Assembly (NCBI GenBank): GCA_949752795.1 | Contig: CATKHW010000364.1 | Span: 1-64,000 of the forward strand | Direction of reading: 5' to 3' | DNA: 64,000 nt | Origin: Hyperoodon ampullatus | Taxonomy: Eukaryota > Chordata > Mammalia > Artiodactyla > Ziphiidae | Shown here: piece after piece, positions 12,690-23,150 of the stretch | Position numbering within the stretch: position 1 is the stretch's first letter | Layout of the letters: the number at the start of each line of letters is the position of its first letter | Position numbers and translations under genes: made by a program | Notes under the pieces: generated by a model | Seen by the model: only the letters and a program-made list of their open reading frames with translations | Database searches by the model: none | Told to the model about the DNA's origin: nothing

Positions 12690-14433
12690 CTGGGAAATTC
12701 TTTACAATTCCTTCAGGGTCTCTGATGAAACCTGAAATGACCCTATCTACAATGACAGCTGGATGTGGCATAAGGCTGGACACTTGGGACTGAGAGGATT
12801 GGTGAGATTGGGTGAGCAAATGCAGACCCTTTAAAGCAATAATGCATGGCACACATTCCATGGGTCCCAACTCTCCAGGTTGAAGGGAATATTACTACAG
12901 ATATAACATGTACGGGAAACCTAGAGAACGGACACACTGTGAATACGAAAGGTTTCTAAAACTCAACGAATAGTCTCTCTCCTGGTGCTCCGGTTTGACT
13001 TTCCATCTGCTTTATTACCAACCTGCCAACTTGGAGAGACAGCCCCTTTAACCTCCTGGTTCGCACAGGTTGCCAATTTGGCAGAGGATGAAAGGGAAGA
13101 GGGAGAACCAATGAGAGAGTAGCTGTTAGGCATTTGGACGGGCACATATCACTGTAATTTCCCGGCAGGAAGAAGAATTAACCAAAGTCTCAGCCACCCA
13201 CCGGGAATCAGTATAGATCCTGAAACAAAATTTTGGACTTGCGGTCAGCTCACCAAAAACGAGTTGAAAAATGGAGCTCAGGGGCACAGCAATTCACAAA
13301 CTGGCCGAGTAATAAAGGACAACTATCGTCCAAAAATCTGTTGAGGGAAGGCAACGAGGTGGACTTGAAAGCGAGGCAGAATAGCAGGAAACAGATATCA
13401 AGAGGTACGTTGGAATCGCCTTTAAAGCACAGGAAGAGGGGCACAACTTCGACAATGATGCACTTGGCCAAAAAGGGCGTATGCGTTTTCTCCTGAATAT
13501 ATTCAGGAGAAAACGCATACGCCCTTTTTGGCCAAGCAAGCAAGCGGGCAATGCAAATCTGCACTACAAAGAAGTATCACTTCCCACCGGTCAAAAGGGA
13601 CATCCACAAAATGTGTAAAAACCAGAAAGGCAAGACAGGCCCTGGAGAACAGGGAGCCTTGTTATGCTGATGGGCGGGATGTAAATTGCCAACTGCCTCT
13701 CTGGAGGAGTGCATTGTGTTCCCTAAAACAAGTAAACAACAGAGCTACAGAGCCAAGGGCACTTCCAGTCCAGGGAATATACCTTGGGAAAACTGAAAAT
13801 CAAAAAGACACAGCCACCCCAAAATTTAGGGCTGCACTGCTTACAAGGACCTCAACTTGGGTACAACTTAAATATCCCAGGAAATATAAAAATGGTTCAA
13901 AAAATTGTGGTACTTACGTACGATGGAATATCCCTCAGCCATGAAATCAATGTCATAAGACCAGTAGCAGCAAAATGGGTGGATTCAGGTACGATGATTC
14001 TAAGTGAAATAAGTCACACAGAAAAAGAAACTTATCATAAGATATCACTTATGAAGATCCTGTAAACATGGCTACACTTGAACTGAGTTAGGAAAGAGAA
14101 CAGTGTCTCACATTTAGAAAACACTCTTATGCCTGCTTAAGGGGGAAGGAGAGGTGGGGTGATGCATAAAACCAGAGTTTGATATAAGCACAGGTACCGT
14201 TCCAAAAACCAACTATGGAATAGACAAGACCTACACCTTCCTCAGTGAAAGGGACTCAAAATCCCATATTTCCCGCAGAGGAATATATCTGACTAGTAAA
14301 GTAAGAATCTTAAAACCTATGTATTGATATGTCTCCGTAAGTGAATCAAGTGTGTCTAGACTGGGATAAATATGGCAGCGAGAATCAGCTCAAACCCACT
14401 ATAAAAAGGAATTTCAAAAATAAAACAAAAAAA
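12690..14433 (+). repeat. Satellite unit 8 (1,744 bp, GAGGTGGAC class)
   Basis: The palindrome at 13,463-13,536 is perfect. Private changes include TTACCAACCTGCC, CAGATATCAAG and GGGAAACCTAG, the last otherwise typical of Q-like units. Open CAG codon and AGTAA duplication present. Confidence 0.95.
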
Positions 14434-16174
14434 CTGGGAAATTCTTTACAATTCCTTCAGGGTCTCTGATGAAACCTGAAATGACCCTATCTACAATGAC
14501 AGCTGGATGTGGCATAAGGCTGGACACTTGGGACTGAGAGGATTGGTGAGATTGGGTGAGCAAATGCAGACCCTTTAAAGCAATAATGCATGGCACACAT
14601 TCCATGGGTCCCAACTCTCCAGGTTGAAGGGAATATTACTACAGATATAACATGTATCGGAATCCTAGAGAACGGACACACTGTGAATATGAAAGGTTTC
14701 TAAAACTCAACGAATAGTCCCTCTCCTGGTGCTCCGGTTTGACTTTCCATCTGCTTTATTACCAACCTCCCAACTTGGAGAGACAGCCCCTTTAACCTCC
14801 TGGTTCGCACAGGTTGCCAATTTGGCAGAGGATGAAAGGGAAGAGGGAGAACCAATGAGAGAGTAGCTGTTAGGCATTTGGACGGGCACATATCACTGTA
14901 ATTTCCCGGCAGGAAGAAGAATTAACCAAAGTCTCAGCCACCCACCGGGAATCAGTATAGATCCTGAACCAAAATTTTGGACTTGCGGTCAGCTCACCAA
15001 AAACGAGTTGAAAAATGGAGCTCAGGGGCACAGCAATTCACAAACTGGCCGAGTAATAAAGGACAACTATCGTCCAAAAATCTGTTGAGGGAAGGCAACG
15101 AGGCGGACTTGAAAGCGAGGCAGAATAGCAGGAAACAGATTTCAAGAGGTACGTTGGAATCGCCTTTAAAGCACAGGAAGAGGGGCACAACTTCGAGAAT
15201 GATGAACTTGGCCCAAAAGGGCATATGCGTTTTCTCCTGAATATATTCAGGAGAAAACGCATACGCCCTTTTTGGCCAAGCAAGCAAGTGGGCAATGCAA
15301 ATCTGCACTACAAAGAAGTATCACTTCCCACCGGTCAAAAGGGACATCCACAAAATGTGTAAAAACCAGAAAGGCAAGACAGGCCCTGGAGAACAGGGAG
15401 CCTTGTTATGCTGATGGGCGGGATGTAAATTGCCAACTGCCTCTCTGGAGGAGTGCATTGTGTTCCCTAAAACAAGTAAACAACAGAGCTACAGAGCCAA
15501 GGGCACTTCCAGTCTAGGGAATATACCTGGGAAAAACTGAAAATCAAAAAGACAGAGCCACCCCAAAATTTAGGGCTGCACTGCTTACAAGGACCTCAAC
15601 TTGGGTACAGCTTAAATATCCCAGGAAATATAAAAATGGTTCAAAAAATTGTGGTACTTACGTACGATGGAATATCCCTCAGCCATGAAATCAATGTCAT
15701 AAGACCAGTAGCAGCAAAATGGGTGGATTCAGGTACGATGATTCTAAGTAAAATAAGTCACAGAGAAAAAGAAACTTATCATAAGTTATCACTTATGAAG
15801 ATCCTGTAAACATGGCTACACTTGAACTGAGTTAGGAAAGAGAACAGTGTCTCACATTTAGAAAACACTCTTATGCCTGCTTAAGGGGGAAGGAGAGGTG
15901 GGGTGATGCATAAAACCAGAGTTTGATATAAGCACAGGTACCGTTCCAAAAACCAACTATGGAATAGACAAGACCTACACCTTCCTCAGTGAAAGGGACT
16001 CAAAACCCCATATTTCCCGCAGAGGAATATATCTGACTAGTAAGAATCTTAAAACCTATGTATTGATATGTCTCCGTAAGGGAATCAAGTGTGTCTAGAC
16101 TGGCATAAACATGGCAGCGAGAATCAGCTCAAACCCACTATAAAAAGGAATTTCAAAAACAAAACAAAAAAAAA
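14434..16174 (+). repeat. Satellite unit 9 (1,741 bp, GGCCCAAAA class)
   Basis: The palindrome at 15,207-15,280 has two left-arm changes (GGCCCAAAAGGGCATATG). Shares TTACCAACC with unit 8. No AGTAA duplication. Confidence 0.95.
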
Positions 16175-17918
16175 CTGGGAAATTCTTTACAATTCCTTCA
16201 GGGTCTCTGATGAAACCTGAAATGACCCTATCTACAATGACAGCTGTATGTGGCATAAGGCTGGACACTTGGGACTGAGAGGATTGGTGAGTTTGGGTGA
16301 GCAAATGCAGACCCTTTAAAGCAATAATGCATGGCACACATTCCATGGGTCCCAACTCTCCAGGTTGAAGGGAATATTACTACAGATATAACATGTACGG
16401 GAATCCTAGAGAACGGACACACTGTGAATACGAAAGGTTTCTAAAACTCAACGAATAGTCCCTCTCCTGGTGCTCCGGTTTGACTTTCCATCTGCTTTAT
16501 TATCAACCTCCCAACTTGGAGAGACAGCCCCTTTAACCTCCTGGTTCACACAGGTTGCCAATTTGGCAGAGGATGAAAGGGAAGAGGGAGAACCAATGAG
16601 AGAGTAGCTGTTAGGCATTTGGACGGGCACATATCACTGTAATTTCCCGGCAGGAAGAAGAATTAACCAAAGTCTCAGCCACCCACCGGGAATCAGTATA
16701 GATCCTGAAACAAAATTTTGGACTTGCGGTCAGCTCACCAAAAACGAGTTGAAAAATGGAGCTCAGGGGCACAGCAATTCACAAACTGGCCGAGTAATAA
16801 AGGACAACTATCGTCCAAAAATCTGTTGAGGGAAGGCAATGAGGCGGACTTGAAAGCGTGGCAGAATAGCAGGAAACAGATTTCAAGAGGTACGTTGGAA
16901 TCGCCTTTAAAGCACAGGAAGAGGGGCACAACTTCGACAATGATGCACTTGGCCAAAAAGGGCGTATGTGTTTTCTCCTGAATATATTCAGGAGAAAACG
17001 CATACGCCCTTTTTGGCCAAGCAAGCAAGCGGGCAATGCAAATCTGCACTACAAAGAAGTATCACTTCCCACCAGTCAAAAGGGACATCCACAAAATGTG
17101 TAAAAACCAGAAAGGCAAGACAGGCCCTGGAGAACAGGGTGCCTTGTTATGCTGATGGGCGGGATGTAAATTGCCAACTGCCTCTCTGGAGGAGTGCATT
17201 GTGTTCCCTAAAACAAGTAAACAACAGAGCTACAGAGCCAAGGGCACTTCCAGTATAGGGAATATACCTTGGGAAAACTGAAAATCAAAAAGACACAGCC
17301 ACCCCAAAATTTAGGGCTGCACTGTTTACAAGGACCTCAACTTGGGTACACCTTAAATATCCCAGGAAATATAAAAATGGTTCAAAAAATTGTGGTACTT
17401 ACGTACGATGGAATATCCCTCAGCCATGAAATCAATGTCATAAGACCAGTAGCAGCAAAATGGGTGGATTCAGGTACGATGATTCTAAGTGAAATAAGTC
17501 ACACAGAAAAAGAAACTTATCATAAGATATCACTTATGAAGATCCTGTAAACATGGCTACACTTGAACTGAGTTAGGAAAGAGAACAGTGTCTCACATTT
17601 AGAAAACACTCTTATGCCTGCTTAAGGGGGAAGGAGAGGTGGGGTGATGCATAAAACCAGAGTTTGATATAAGCACAGGTACCGTTCCAAAAACCAACTA
17701 TGGAATAGACAAGACCTACACCTTCCTCAGTGAAAGGGACTCAAAACCCCATATTTCCCGCAGAGGAATATATCTGACTAGTAAAGTAAGAATCTTAAAA
17801 CCTATGTATTGATATGTCTCCGTAAGTGAATCAAGTTTGTCTAGACTGGGATAAATATGGCAGCGAGAATCAGCTCAAACCCACTATAAAAAGGAATTTC
17901 AAAAATAAAACAAAAAAA
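16175..17918 (+). repeat. Satellite unit 10 (1,744 bp, AAGCGTGG class)
   Basis: The palindrome at 16,948-17,021 has one mismatch. Close partner of unit 5. The usual TAG near 17,254 lies in CCAGTATAGGG. AGTAA duplication present. Confidence 0.95.
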
Positions 17919-19662
17919 CTGGGAAATTCTTTACAATTCCTTCAGGGTCTCTGATGAAACCTGAAATGACCCTATCTACAATGACAGCTGGATGTGGCAT
18001 AAGGCTGGACACTTGGGACTGAGAGGATTGGTGAGATTGGGTGAGCAAATGCAGACCCTTTAAAGCAATAATGCATGGCACACATTCCATGGGTCCCAAC
18101 TCTCCAGGTTGAAGGGAATATTACTACAGATATAACATGTACGGGAATCCTAGAGAACGGACACACTGTGAATACGAAAGGTTTCTAAAACTCAACGAAT
18201 AGTCCCTCTCCTGGTGCTCCGGTTTGACTTTCCATCTGCTTTATTATCAACCTCCCAACTTGGAGAGACAGCCCCTTTAACCTCCTGGTTCGCACAGGTT
18301 GCCAATTTGGCAGAGGATGAAAGGGAAGAGGGAGAACCAATGAGAGAGTAGCTGTTAGGCATTTGGACGGGCACATATCACTGTAATTTCCCGGCAGGAA
18401 GAAGAATTAACCAAAGTCTCAGCCACCCACCGGGAATCAGTATAGATCCTGAACCAAAATTTTGGACTTGCGGTCAGCTCACCAAAAACGAGTTGAAAAA
18501 TGGAGCTCAGGGGCACAGCAATTCACAAACTGGCCGAGTAATAAAGGACAACTATCGTCCAAAAATCTGTTGAGGGAAGGCAACGAGGTGGACTTGAAAG
18601 CGAGGCAGAATAGCAGGAAACAGATTTCAAGAGGTACGTTGGAATCGCCTTTAAAGCACAGGAAGAGGGGCACAACTTCGACAATGATGCACTTGGCCAA
18701 AAAGGGCGTATGCGTTTTCTCCTGAATATATTCAGGAGAAAACGCATACGCCCTTTTTGGCCAAGCAAGCAAGCGGGCAATGCAAATCTGCACTACAAAG
18801 AAGTATCACTTCCCACCGGTCAAAAGGGACATCCACAAAATGTGTAAAAACCAGAAAGGCAAGACAGGCCCTGGAGAACAGGGAGCCTTGTTATGCTGAT
18901 GGGCGGGATGTAAATTGCCAACTGCCTCTCTGGAGGAGTGCATTGTGTTCCCTAAAACAAGTAAACAACAGAGCTACAGAGCCAAGGGCACTTCCAGTCC
19001 AGGGAATATACCCTGGGAAAACTGAAAATCAAAAAGACACAGCCACCCCAAAATTTAGGGCTGCACTGCTTACAAGGACCTCAACTTGGGTACAACTTAA
19101 ATATCCCAGGAAATATAAAAATGGTTCAAAAAATTGTGGTACTTACGTACGATGGAATATCCCTCAGCCATGAAATCAATGTCATAAGACCAGTAGCAGC
19201 AAAATGGGTGGATTCAGGTACGATGATTCTAAGTGAAATAAGTCACACAGAAAAAGAAACTTATCATAAGATATCACTTATGAAGATCCTGTAAACATGG
19301 CTACACTTGAACTGAGTTAGGAAAGAGAACAGTGTCTCACATTTAGAAAACACTCTTATGCCTGCTTAAGGGGGAAGGAGAGGTGGGGTGATGCATAAAA
19401 CCAGAGTTTGATATAAGCACAGGTACCGTTCCAAAAACCAACTATGGAATAGACAAGACCTACACCTTCCTCAGTGAAAGGGACTCAAAACCCCATATTT
19501 CCCGCAGAGGAATATATCTGACTAGTAAAGTAAGAATCTTAAAACCTATGTATTGATATGTCTCCGTAAGTGAATCAAGTGTGTCTAGACTGGGATAAAT
19601 ATGGCAGCGAGAATCAGCTCAAACCCACTATAAAAAGGAATTTCAAAAATAAAACAAAAAAA
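17919..19662 (+). repeat. Satellite unit 11 (1,744 bp, GAGGTGGAC class)
   Basis: The palindrome at 18,692-18,765 is perfect. ATACCCTGGG is shared with unit 12. Open CAG codon and AGTAA duplication present. Confidence 0.95.
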
Positions 19663-21406
19663 CTGGGAAATTCTTTACAATTCCTTCAGGGTCTCTGATG
19701 AAACCTGAAATGACCCTATCTACAATGACAGCTGGATGTGGCATAAGGCTGGACACTTGGGACTGAGAGGATTGGTGAGATTGGGTGAGCAAATGCAGAC
19801 CCTTTAAAGCAATAATGCATGGCACACATTCCATGGGTCCCAACTCTCCAGGTTGAAGGGAATATTACTACAGATATAACATGTACGGGAATCCTAGAGA
19901 ACGGACACACTGTGAATACGAAAGGTTTCTAAAACTCAACGAATAGTCCCTCTCCTGGTGCTCCGGTTTGACTTTCCATCTGCTTTATTATCAACCTCCC
20001 AACTTGGAGAGACAGCCCCTTTAACCTCCTGGTTCGCACAGGTTGCCAATTTGGCAGAGGATGAAAGGGAAGAGGGAGAACCAATGAGAGAGTAGCTGTT
20101 AGGCATTTGGACGGGCACATATCACTGTAATTTCCTGGCAGGAAGAAGAATTAACCAAAGTCTCAGCCACCCACCGGGAATCAGTATAGATCCTGAACCA
20201 AAATTTTGGACTTGCGGTCAGCTCACCAAAAACGAGTTGAAAAATGGAGCTCAGGGGCACAGCAATTCACAAACTGGCCGAGTAATAAAGGACAACTATC
20301 GTCCAAAAATCTGTTGAGGGAAGGCAACGAGGTGGACTTGAAAGCGAGGCAGAATAGCAGGAAACAGATTTCAAGAGGTACGTTGGAATCGCCTTTAAAG
20401 CACAGGAAGAGGGGCACAACTTCGACAATGATGCACTTGGCCAAAAAGGGCGTATGCGTTTTCTCCTGAATATATTCAGGAGAAAACGCATACGCCCTTT
20501 TTGGCCAAGCAAGCAAGCGGGCAATGCAAATCTGCACTACAAAGAAGTATCACTTCCCACCGGTCAAAAGGGACATCCACAAAATGTGTAAAAACCAGAA
20601 AGGCAAGACAGGCCCTGGAGAACAGGGAGCCTTGTTATGCTGATGGGCGGGATGTAAATTGCCAACTGCCTCTCTGGAGGAGTGCATTGTGTTCCCTAAA
20701 ACAAGTAAACAACAGAGCTACAGAGCCAAGGGCACTTCCAGTCCAGGGAATATACCCTGGGAAAACTGAAAATCAAAAAGACACAGCCACCCCAAAATTT
20801 AGGGCTGCACTGCTTACAAGGACCTCAACTTGGGTACAACTTAAATATCCCAGGAAATATAAAAATGGTTCAAAAAATTGTGGTACTTACGTACGATGGA
20901 ATATCCCTCAGCCATGAAATCAATGTCATAAGACCAGTAGCAGCAAAATGGGTGGATTCAGGTACGATGATTCTAAGTGAAATAAGTCACACAGAAAAAG
21001 AAACTTATCATAAGATATCACTTATGAAGATCCTGTAAACATGGCTACACTTGAACTGAGTTAGGAAAGAGAACAGTGTCTCACATTTAGAAAACACTCT
21101 TATGCCTGCTTAAGGGGGAAGGAGAGGTGGGGTGATGCATAAAACCAGAGTTTGATATAAGCACAGGTACCGTTCCAAAAACCAACTATGGAATAGACAA
21201 GACCTACACCTTCCTCAGTGAAAGGGACTCAAAACCCCATATTTCCCGCAGAGGAATATATCTGACTAGTAAAGTAAGAATCTTAAAACCTATGTATTGA
21301 TATGTCTCCGTAAGTGAATCAAGTGTGTCTAGACTGGGATAAATATGGCAGCGAGAATCAGCTCAAACCCACTATAAAAAGGAATTTCAAAAATAAAACA
21401 AAAAAA
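19663..21406 (+). repeat. Satellite unit 12 (1,744 bp, GAGGTGGAC class)
   Basis: The palindrome at 20,436-20,509 is perfect. Private TTTCCTGGCAGG near 20,131. Open CAG codon and AGTAA duplication present. Confidence 0.95.
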
Positions 21407-21932
21407 CTGGGAAATTCTTTACAATTCCTTCAGGGTCTCTGATGAAACCTGAAATGACCCTATCTACAATGACAGCTGGATGTGGCATAAGCCTGGACAC
21501 TTGGGACTGAGAGGATTGGTGAGATTGGGTGAGCAAATGCAGACCCTTTAAAGCAATAATGCATGGCACACATTCCATGGGTCCCAACTCTCCAGGTTGA
21601 AGGGAATATTACTACAGATATAACATGTATGGGAATCCTAGAGAACGGACACACTGTGAATACGAAAGGTTTCTAAAACTCAACGAATAGTCCCTCTCCT
21701 GGTGCTCCGGTTTGACTTTCCATCTGCTTTATTATCAACCTCCCAACTTGGAGAGACAGCCCCTTTAACCTCCTGGTTCGCACAGGTTGCCAATTTGGCA
21801 GAGGATGAAAGGGAAGAGGGAGAACCAATGAGAGAGTAGCTGTTAGGCATTTGGACGGGCACATATCACTGTAATTTCCCGGCAGGAAGAAGAATTAACC
21901 AAAGTCTCAGCCACCCACCGGGAATCAGTATA
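21407..21932 (+). repeat. Reference unit 13: 5' segment of uncertain origin
   Basis: These are the first ~525 bases of the unit, used here as the example for all units. No open frame is convincing. A few stretches resemble L1 ORF2 in colinear order. For example, AGTCCCTCTCC followed by GGTGCTCC near 21,690-21,707 lies where ORF2 encodes its Lys-Trp-Cys-Trp-Glu-Asn-Trp region. The match is too weak to claim by eye. It may be older or more diverged ORF2 sequence, or unrelated DNA joined to the L1 tail. Confidence 0.4.
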
Positions 21933-22179
21933 GATCCTGAACCAAAATTTTGGACTTGCGGTCAGCTCACCAAAAACGAGTTGAAAAATGGAGCTCAGGG
22001 GCACAGCAATTCACAAACTGGCCGAGTAATAAAGGACAACTATCGTCCAAAAATCTGTTGAGGGAAGGCAACGAGGTGGACTTGAAAGCGAGGCAGAATA
22101 GCAGGAAACAGATTTCAAGAGGTACGTTGGAATCGCCTTTAAAGCACAGGAAGAGGGGCACAACTTCGACAATGATGCA

Positions 22180-22253
22180 CTTGGCCAAAAAGGGCGTATG
22201 CGTTTTCTCCTGAATATATTCAGGAGAAAACGCATACGCCCTTTTTGGCCAAG
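22180..22253. repeat. Reference unit 13: perfect 74-bp palindrome
   Basis: The arms are 37 bp and exactly complementary with no spacer. They begin CTTGGCC, end GGCCAAG and have GAATATATTC at the centre. The palindrome separates two parts of L1 ORF2 that are contiguous in ordinary L1, so it is an insertion. It is flanked on the right by three AAGC copies. Because it is self-complementary, the same peptide (SPEYIQEKTHTPF) can be read from both strands. DNA could extrude a cruciform, and RNA from either strand would fold into a 74-nt hairpin. Positions for the other units are given in their entries. Confidence 0.97.
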
Positions 22254-22661
22254 CAAGCAAGCGGGCAATGCAAATCTGCACTACAAAGAAGTATCACTTC
22301 CCACCGGTCAAAAGGGACATCCACAAAATGTGTAAAAACCAGAAAGGCAAGACAGGCCCTGGAGAACAGGGAGCCTTGTTATGCTGATGGGCGGGATGTA
22401 AATTGCCAACTGCCTCTCTGGAGGAGTGCATTGTGTTCCCTAAAACAAGTAAACAACAGAGCTACAGAGCCAAGGGCACTTCCAGTCCAGGGAATATACC
22501 TTGGGAAAACTGAAAATCAAAAAGACACAGCCACCCCAAAATTTAGGGCTGCACTGCTTACAAGGACCTCAACTTGGGTACAACTTAAATATCCCAGGAA
22601 ATATAAAAATGGTTCAAAAAATTGTGGTACTTACGTACGATGGAATATCCCTCAGCCATGA
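22245..22661 (+). pseudogene. 138-codon open ORF2 fragment (read-through variant)
   Basis: In most units this frame stops at TAG in CCAGTCTAGGG. Here the base is C (CCAGTCCAGGG), so reading continues through GIYLGKTENQKDTATP and AALLTRTSTW, which matches L1 ORF2. The same open variant is at 10,040-10,456, 13,528-13,944, 18,757-19,173, 20,501-20,917, 23,989-24,405, 25,733-26,149 and 34,428-34,844. The open frame begins at TTG within the palindrome arm, not at ATG, so translation as such is unlikely. In units 11 and 12 the residues are GIYPGKT, closer to the L1 form. Confidence 0.7.
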
Positions 22662-22782
22662 AATCAATGTCATAAGACCAGTAGCAGCAAAATGGGTGGA
22701 TTCAGGTACGATGATTCTAAGTGAAATAAGTCACACAGAAAAAGAAACTTATCATAAGATATCACTTATGAAGATCCTGTAA

Positions 22783-23116
22783 ACATGGCTACACTTGAAC
22801 TGAGTTAGGAAAGAGAACAGTGTCTCACATTTAGAAAACACTCTTATGCCTGCTTAAGGGGGAAGGAGAGGTGGGGTGATGCATAAAACCAGAGTTTGAT
22901 ATAAGCACAGGTACCGTTCCAAAAACCAACTATGGAATAGACAAGACCTACACCTTCCTCAGTGAAAGGGACTCAAAACCCCATATTTCCCGCAGAGGAA
23001 TATATCTGACTAGTAAAGTAAGAATCTTAAAACCTATGTATTGATATGTCTCCGTAAGTGAATCAAGTGTGTCTAGACTGGGATAAATATGGCAGCGAGA
23101 ATCAGCTCAAACCCAC
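22783..23116 (+). mobile_element. Reference unit 13: L1 3' UTR segment
   Basis: This follows the ancestral ORF2 stop. It matches the cetartiodactyl-type L1 3' UTR in order: ACATTTAGAAAACACTCTTATG, then the purine-rich GGGGGAAGGAGAGGTGGGGTG, then ATAGACAAGACCTACA, and finally GAATCAAGTGTGTCTAGAC and GAATCAGCTCAAAC near the tail. The comparison uses the L1 consensus from memory. The segment carries the 5-bp AGTAA duplication near 23,011 that marks most units of the left domain. Confidence 0.75.
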
Positions 23117-23150
23117 TATAAAAAGGAATTTCAAAAATAAAACAAAAAAA
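23117..23150 (+). mobile_element. Reference unit 13: A-rich tract (former L1 poly(A))
   Basis: The tract TATAAAAAGGAATTTC is followed by AAAAATAAAACAAAAAAA, at the position where L1 has its poly(A) tail. Homopolymer length varies between units, which explains some of the one- to three-base differences in unit length. The TATAAAAA start looks like a TATA box but is more simply explained as part of the tail. The left junction of the heptameric block falls at or beside this tract. Confidence 0.7.

Larger units (their letters stand above)
14434..19662 (+). repeat. Trimeric block, copy 2 (units 9-11)
   Basis: This is a 5,229-bp repeat of the block at 5,717-10,945, with the same three unit classes and the same pattern of unit lengths (1,741, 1,744, 1,744). 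Unit 10 matches unit 5 especially closely: both have GCTGTATGTGG and GTGAGTTTGGG. The intervening units 7-8 form a shortened two-unit version of the cycle. Confidence 0.8.
21950..22782 (+). pseudogene. Reference unit 13: decayed L1 ORF2 C-terminal region
   Basis: This corresponds to roughly the last 250 residues of L1 ORF2p (reverse transcriptase/endonuclease protein), downstream of the catalytic domains. Before the palindrome the frame includes NKGQLSSKN and KHRKRGTTSTMM, which match the ORF2 stretches around DKGLISK and MKRCSTS. After the palindrome, MQICTTKKYH and GALLC-stop-WAGCKL match the C-terminal Cys-rich segment, whose cysteines are partly lost. A +1 shift at about 22,400 moves the reading to PLWRSALCSLK and GIYLGKTENQKDT. 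Further shifts lead to AAKWVDSGTMILSEIS and a stop at 22,780-22,782, the likely ancestral ORF2 stop. Several frameshifts and stops make this a non-functional remnant. No polymerase motif is present. The same remnant occurs in every unit. Confidence 0.85.
21407..23150 (+). repeat. Satellite unit 13 (1,744 bp, reference unit)
   Basis: The palindrome at 22,180-22,253 is perfect. GCATAAGCCTGG and TATGGG are shared with unit 14. Used as the reference for internal elements. Confidence 0.95.

Noticed and set aside
21476..21785. RNA polymerase III A-box and B-box pair (TGGCATAAG with GGTTCGCACAGG)
   Set aside because: The B-box lacks the expected final CC, the A-box is imperfect, and the spacing of about 290 bp is unusual. 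No tRNA-like fold was seen.
22180..22253. Bacterial-type hairpin terminator
   Set aside because: The host is a mammal, the hairpin is perfectly symmetric with no loop, and there is no adjacent gene.
22170..22270. Target-site duplication flanking the palindrome insert
   Set aside because: Only very short matches such as GCA or CAATG appear on both sides, and the right-hand one belongs to the original L1 sequence.
23116..23128. TATA box (CTATAAAAAGG) as a promoter
   Set aside because: It lies at the start of the A-rich tract that corresponds to the L1 tail. No initiator, gene or other promoter element accompanies it.
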